A DNA stretch of 32,492 nt from Bacteroidota bacterium. GTDB lineage: Bacteria > Bacteroidota > Ignavibacteria > Kryptoniales > JAKASW01. Position numbers and translations under genes: made by a program. The stretch lies in the NCBI GenBank assembly GCA_021818875.1, contig JAKASW010000007.1, positions 1 to 32,492 on the forward strand, written 5' to 3'. The notes beneath the pieces are model-generated. The model searched no databases and had not been told where the DNA came from. It saw only the letters and a list, made by a program, of their open reading frames with translations. Positions 28,853-32,492 of this stretch are shown piece after piece (positions within the stretch are counted from its first letter, which is position 1; the number at the start of each line of letters is the position of its first letter).

Positions 28853-30244
28853 ATGGAATACCGAATTGAAAAAGACTCACTCGGAGAATTGAAAGTACCG
28901 TTGAATGCTTACTACGGCGTACAGACGCAGCGCGCCGTCGAGAACTTCCCGATCAGCGGCCTCAAGCCGCATCCGGATTGGGTCAAGGCAACTGTGCTTG
29001 TCAAGAAAGCAGCCGCAATAGTGAACAACAAGCTGAAACTCCTCGATCAGAAGAAGACCGACGTTATTTTGAAGGCGTGTGACGAAGTGCTGAACGGTCA
29101 GCACGTAGATGAGTTTGTGGTCGATGTGTTCCAGGCAGGCGCCGGAACCTCACATAACATGAATGCCAACGAGATACTTGCCAACCGTGCGATCGAAATA
29201 TTGGGAGGAAAACGGGGAGACTATTCTATCGTAAGTGCCAACGACGATGTTAACATGGCACAGTCTACAAACGATGTCATACCGGCGGTCATACGCATTG
29301 CCTCGATCCTTATGATCGATAAGTTCCTCCCTGTACTGGATGCACTTGAAAAATCCTTCGACCGGAAGGCGAAAGAGTTCGACCATGTGATCAAATCGGG
29401 AAGAACGCACCTTCAGGACGCGACTCCGATCCGACTCGGGCAGGAATTTTCGGGATATGCAGCCTGTATGCATGGACATATCGACAGGATAAAACAGGTG
29501 CGGGAAGATTTGATTTATCTCGGGATTGGTGGGACTGCTGTCGGTACCGGTGTGAACGCGCATCCGGATTATCGTGCCATGATGGTGAAAGAGTTGAGCG
29601 CTCTAACCGGAGTGGACTTCAAGCAGGCGAAGAACTACTTTGAGGCAATGCAGAGCAATGCCGGCGCGGCTGCTCTCAGCGGCTCACTGCGCAACCTCGC
29701 GTTGGATATAACCCGCATCGCGAACGACCTCAGACTCCTCAGCAGCGGGCCTCGGACAGGCTTCGCGGAAATCAGACTACCGGCAGTCCAGCCCGGGTCA
29801 TCCATTATGCCGGGTAAAGTGAATCCGAGCATACTCGAGATGGTCAATATGGTTTCATACCAGGTTATCGGCCTCGACACCACCGTCGCTTATGCGACGC
29901 AGGCCGGCCAGCTTGAGCTGAACGTCATGATGCCGGTCATCGGATTCAACTTGACGTTTGCGCTGGAGATTTATCGGAATGCGCTTCACGTTCTTCGTGT
30001 GAAGTGTATCGATGGGATTACCGCCGACGATGCGGTATGCAAAGCCTTTGCGGAGAAGAGCGTCAGCATTGTTACCGCACTTACCCCGCATATCGGATAT
30101 CTGAAAGCCGCAGAGGTCGTCAAAGAAGCAGTCGGCAAAAACAAGGGTGTTCGCGAAGTGCTGCTGGAGAAGAAGCTGGTTGACGAGAAGCTGCTCAATA
30201 AAATCCTCGATCCTTATAAGCTGACAGAGGTCGGGAGGCATTGA
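28853..30244 (+). CDS. Aspartate ammonia-lyase / class II fumarase superfamily enzyme (aspartase-like)
   Basis: 463 aa; YYGVQTQRAVENFPISG, AGTSHNMNANEILANRAIEILGG, SGRTHLQDATPIRLGQEFSGY, LRLLSSGPRTGFAEIRLP, GSSIMPGKVNPSILEMVNMV, AGQLELNVMMPVI, CIDGITADDAVC. RBS gaaagggg. Substrate (fumarate or aspartate) not certain. Confidence 0.92.
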   Translation: MEYRIEKDSLGELKVPLNAYYGVQTQRAVENFPISGLKPHPDWVKATVLVKKAAAIVNNKLKLLDQKKTDVILKACDEVLNGQHVDEFVVDVFQAGAGTSHNMNANEILANRAIEILGGKRGDYSIVSANDDVNMAQSTNDVIPAVIRIASILMIDKFLPVLDALEKSFDRKAKEFDHVIKSGRTHLQDATPIRLGQEFSGYAACMHGHIDRIKQVREDLIYLGIGGTAVGTGVNAHPDYRAMMVKELSALTGVDFKQAKNYFEAMQSNAGAAALSGSLRNLALDITRIANDLRLLSSGPRTGFAEIRLPAVQPGSSIMPGKVNPSILEMVNMVSYQVIGLDTTVAYATQAGQLELNVMMPVIGFNLTFALEIYRNALHVLRVKCIDGITADDAVCKAFAEKSVSIVTALTPHIGYLKAAEVVKEAVGKNKGVREVLLEKKLVDEKLLNKILDPYKLTEVGRH

Positions 30245-30265
30245 CCGGGCGGCCCAATAGGAGAA

Positions 30266-30373
30266 TCCGAACACGGAATTCTTCAGAAATAGTTGATTAA
30301 CAGGCATTCTTGAATTATTCGGATTAGCAGAATCCGTGAATGTACGTTTCTTCCGCACTGGTCCGTGTTCGGA
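30266..30373. repeat. Inverted repeat with 12-bp arms about 84 nt apart
   Basis: TCCGAACACGGA (30266-30277) and its exact reverse complement TCCGTGTTCGGA (30362-30373); the interior contains a smaller CGGATT...AATCCG pair. Confidence 0.6.
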
Positions 30374-30397
30374 TCTCTTTTGAGAATTTGAAATGGC

Positions 30398-30428
30398 AAA
30401 AAAAAGTCCGCCATATGGCGGACCTTTT
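30398..30428. terminator. Bidirectional Rho-independent terminator between convergent genes
   Basis: A8 - GTCCGCCATATGGCGGAC (perfect 18-nt palindrome, 30406-30423) - C-TTTT; lies between the aspartase-like gene (plus) and the Lys-rich ORF (minus). Confidence 0.85.
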
Positions 30429-30477
30429 GGCAGTTCCTGAAACTCTAGGACAACCTGCCAGCACGAGGGAACACCTG

Positions 30478-30795
30478 TTACTTGCCAGTGCCCTTTTTGG
30501 TTTTCTTTACCATCGGTTTCTTCGAAACCATATGCTTCACGGGGTGTGACTTTTTCGTCATCATGGTCGACTTCTTCACGAGCTTGTGAGATGTCATTGT
30601 TCCCTTGGTGACCTTCTTACGCATCACCATCTTCTTGCTCGTTGTGCCCTTTTTTGAGTGCATAACCTTCTTCGGGGCCTTCTTAGTCATTTCCGTCTTG
30701 GTCACTCTTTTCTTAGGGACTGGTTTTGTCTGAGCAAAGACCGAACCTACTGCCAGGAACGATGCTGCTAGCATCATTACGATGAGATTCTTCAT
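30478..30795 (-). CDS. Small exported, extremely basic Lys/Met/Thr/Val-rich low-complexity protein
   Basis: 105 aa; signal peptide MKNLIVMMLAASFLAVGSVFAQ then TKPVPKKRVTKTEMTKKAPKKVMHSKKGTTSKKMVMRKKVTKGTMTSHKLVKKSTMMTKKSHPVKHMVSKKPMVKKTKKGTGK. Strong aggaggtgaaat RBS upstream. Confidence 0.8.
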   Translation of the reverse strand: MKNLIVMMLAASFLAVGSVFAQTKPVPKKRVTKTEMTKKAPKKVMHSKKGTTSKKMVMRKKVTKGTMTSHKLVKKSTMMTKKSHPVKHMVSKKPMVKKTKKGTGK

Positions 30796-30886
30796 TTTCT
30801 ATTTCACCTCCTTTCGTCTTTGGTTGACTAACATAACCGACGCACCCCAAGGGAAGCAATTAAAGAACAGTTAAAAAAAATTAATA

Positions 30887-32359
30887 TTAGGATACGGAAA
30901 TTGCGGGGAGGACCACGGTGAACTTACTACCTTTGCCAACGTTGCTCTCCACCATAAGGCTGCCACCATGGGCTTCCGCTATCCATTTTGATATTGAAAG
31001 GCCCAACCCGAGTCCGTCCGGCTGCCTGCTCCTGCTTTTATCGATTCTGTAGAACCTGTCAAAAATACTCGCAAGATCATTTTCCGGAATTCCAATGCCG
31101 GTATCTTCCACTACGAAGTTTGCATTTCCGTTGACCCTTACAAGGGAGAGAGTCACTTTTCCGCCTTCAGGAGTGTACTTGATGGCGTTGTCCACTAAGT
31201 TCAGCATCAACTGACGGAGCCTGATTGCATCGCCGATTATGGTTGTCTGATCAAGTTTGGCAATCGATACATTGATTTTCTTTCGTTCAGCCAGAACTTC
31301 GGCATCCTCTTCGATCTCTCCGACGAGGAGATCGAGCCGCGTTGCTTTCCGGTCTAACTTCGCAGAGCCGCTGTCAGCTTTGGCGAGAAAGATCAGACCC
31401 TCCACGATGCTCGACATACGCAGGACCTCGTCAAGGACGCTGGCAAGTGTGCTTTTCAAGGAAGATGCGCCGGGATTTCTTTTCAACGTCAGCTCAATCT
31501 CACCGCGCATGATGGTCAGGGGAGTACGAAGCTCATGAGACGCATCCATTGAAAACTGTCTTACCTGTTGAAAAGATGCTTCAAGTCTCCCGATCATATC
31601 GTTGAGCGTCTCCGTGAGCCGTCCTATTTCATCTTTTGGATTAATAACTGCAATTCGTTGACGGAGATTTGTGGCGGTAATCTCTCGGGCCGTCTGAGTT
31701 ATCTCATTCACCGGCTTCAAAGACTGCTTTGCAAGGAAATAACCACCTACAACGGAAATCAGGAAAACAACCGGTATCAGGAAGAGAAAAATGGAAAAGA
31801 GGTTTTGGAGTACTTCGGCAATTTCAGCTTCGGGGTATGCGACACGAATCCTGTAAAATCTCGTGTTGAGTGCCGCCATCCGCACTTTTTGATGCCCCAG
31901 CTCCGCAGTGGTGACAATAACATGGTACGGTTTGAGGTCATGCGGAGATGGCAGAGTATCCGTTCCGAGGTTAAAGGATCTGTAAAAAGTCTTTCCGCGC
32001 CTGTTGAAGATGTATACGAATTGTTTCTTCGAGTCAAGGAGCGTATGCTCGTAAATCTTGTTCCATATAGCGTAATCGGCGCTCGTTTCCTCCTGGCTCT
32101 CGGTCGGCGATGTGGTATCCTGCTGGGCCGGTGGTCGAAGTATATCGAAGCGGGGATTGCGCAATCTCTCCCGGTACGGTGCCAGCCTTCCTTCGAGAAT
32201 TTCCTGAAGCCACTGAGCTTCATTCCTCAGAGAGATGTCAAGATTTCGCGAGAGCGTTGCTCCTGTGTATAGATAGGCGATGATACCGAACGCAGCTACT
32301 CCCGCCAGGAGAACGACCGAATACCAAACGGTAAGTTTAAGTCTGATCGATTTGAACAT
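30887..32359 (-). CDS. Two-component sensor histidine kinase (HAMP-HisKA-HATPase)
   Basis: 490 aa; two TM segments; HAMP-like PVNEITQTAREITATNLRQRI...DEIGRLTETLNDMI; FSMDASHELRTPLTIMRGEIELTL; LRQLMLNLVDNAIKYTPEGG; VEDTGIGIPENDLASIFDRFYRIDKSRSR; GLGLGLSISKWIAEAHGG. Confidence 0.96.
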   Translation of the reverse strand: MFKSIRLKLTVWYSVVLLAGVAAFGIIAYLYTGATLSRNLDISLRNEAQWLQEILEGRLAPYRERLRNPRFDILRPPAQQDTTSPTESQEETSADYAIWNKIYEHTLLDSKKQFVYIFNRRGKTFYRSFNLGTDTLPSPHDLKPYHVIVTTAELGHQKVRMAALNTRFYRIRVAYPEAEIAEVLQNLFSIFLFLIPVVFLISVVGGYFLAKQSLKPVNEITQTAREITATNLRQRIAVINPKDEIGRLTETLNDMIGRLEASFQQVRQFSMDASHELRTPLTIMRGEIELTLKRNPGASSLKSTLASVLDEVLRMSSIVEGLIFLAKADSGSAKLDRKATRLDLLVGEIEEDAEVLAERKKINVSIAKLDQTTIIGDAIRLRQLMLNLVDNAIKYTPEGGKVTLSLVRVNGNANFVVEDTGIGIPENDLASIFDRFYRIDKSRSRQPDGLGLGLSISKWIAEAHGGSLMVESNVGKGSKFTVVLPAISVS

Positions 32360-32492
32360 CAGTCTATCTTCATCATGTACCCCGATCCGCGGACCGTATG
32401 AATCAACTTTCTCTCGAAGCCGGAGTCAATCTTATTCCTGAGATGGCTGATGTAGACTTCCACAATATTTGTTCCCGTATCGAAGTCATATT
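32359..32492 (-). CDS. OmpR/PhoB-type response regulator, C-terminal fragment running off the right edge
   Basis: Reverse-strand translation YDFDTGTNIVEVYISHLRNKIDSGFERKLIHTVRGSGYMMKID* (winged-helix C-terminus). The stop overlaps the kinase ATG (TGATG). Confidence 0.9.
   Translation of the reverse strand, partial: YDFDTGTNIVEVYISHLRNKIDSGFERKLIHTVRGSGYMMKID

Noticed and set aside
31568-32272. 234-aa plus-strand ORF
   Set aside because: Fully antisense to the clear histidine kinase; chance open frame.
1-32492. CRISPR array, tRNA/rRNA genes, transposase/IS or prophage
   Set aside because: No regularly spaced direct repeats, no tRNA cloverleaf or rRNA-like sequence recognised by eye, and no transposase, integrase or phage structural motif in the ORFs.

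Overview
This 32.5 kb chromosomal window probably comes from a Bacteroidota/Ignavibacteria-type bacterium; several proteins end in 'QNYPNPFNPST'-type T9SS sorting domains. From left to right it contains:
- the 3' part of an MFS transporter (minus strand, open at the window edge, absent from the ORF track)
- a TonB-dependent receptor, a T9SS-sorted beta-helix protein, a frameshifted near cargo-less T9SS-sorted ORF, and a YncE-like beta-propeller/phosphoesterase
- a heavily decayed GNAT acetyltransferase
- a Gfo/Idh/MocA oxidoreductase
- a glycerol-3-phosphate dehydrogenase interrupted by one in-frame TAA
- a ClC channel with CBS domains, a small secreted protein, and a malic enzyme/phosphotransacetylase
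- Lon, DnaX, a PorV/PorQ-like protein and a DUF1684 lipoprotein
- an accessory island with a possible PD-(D/E)XK protein (intact) and a XamI-like restriction-modification pair in which both genes are disrupted
- an aspartase/fumarase-family enzyme, a very Lys-rich exported protein, and a sensor kinase with the C-terminus of its response regulator.
The strongest non-routine signals are the broken R-M operon, the glpD nonsense codon, the GNAT relic, the near cargo-less T9SS ORF, the candidate nuclease next to the R-M relic, and some unexplained inverted repeats. I found no convincing complete new system. All family calls are from recognised motifs, not database searches.
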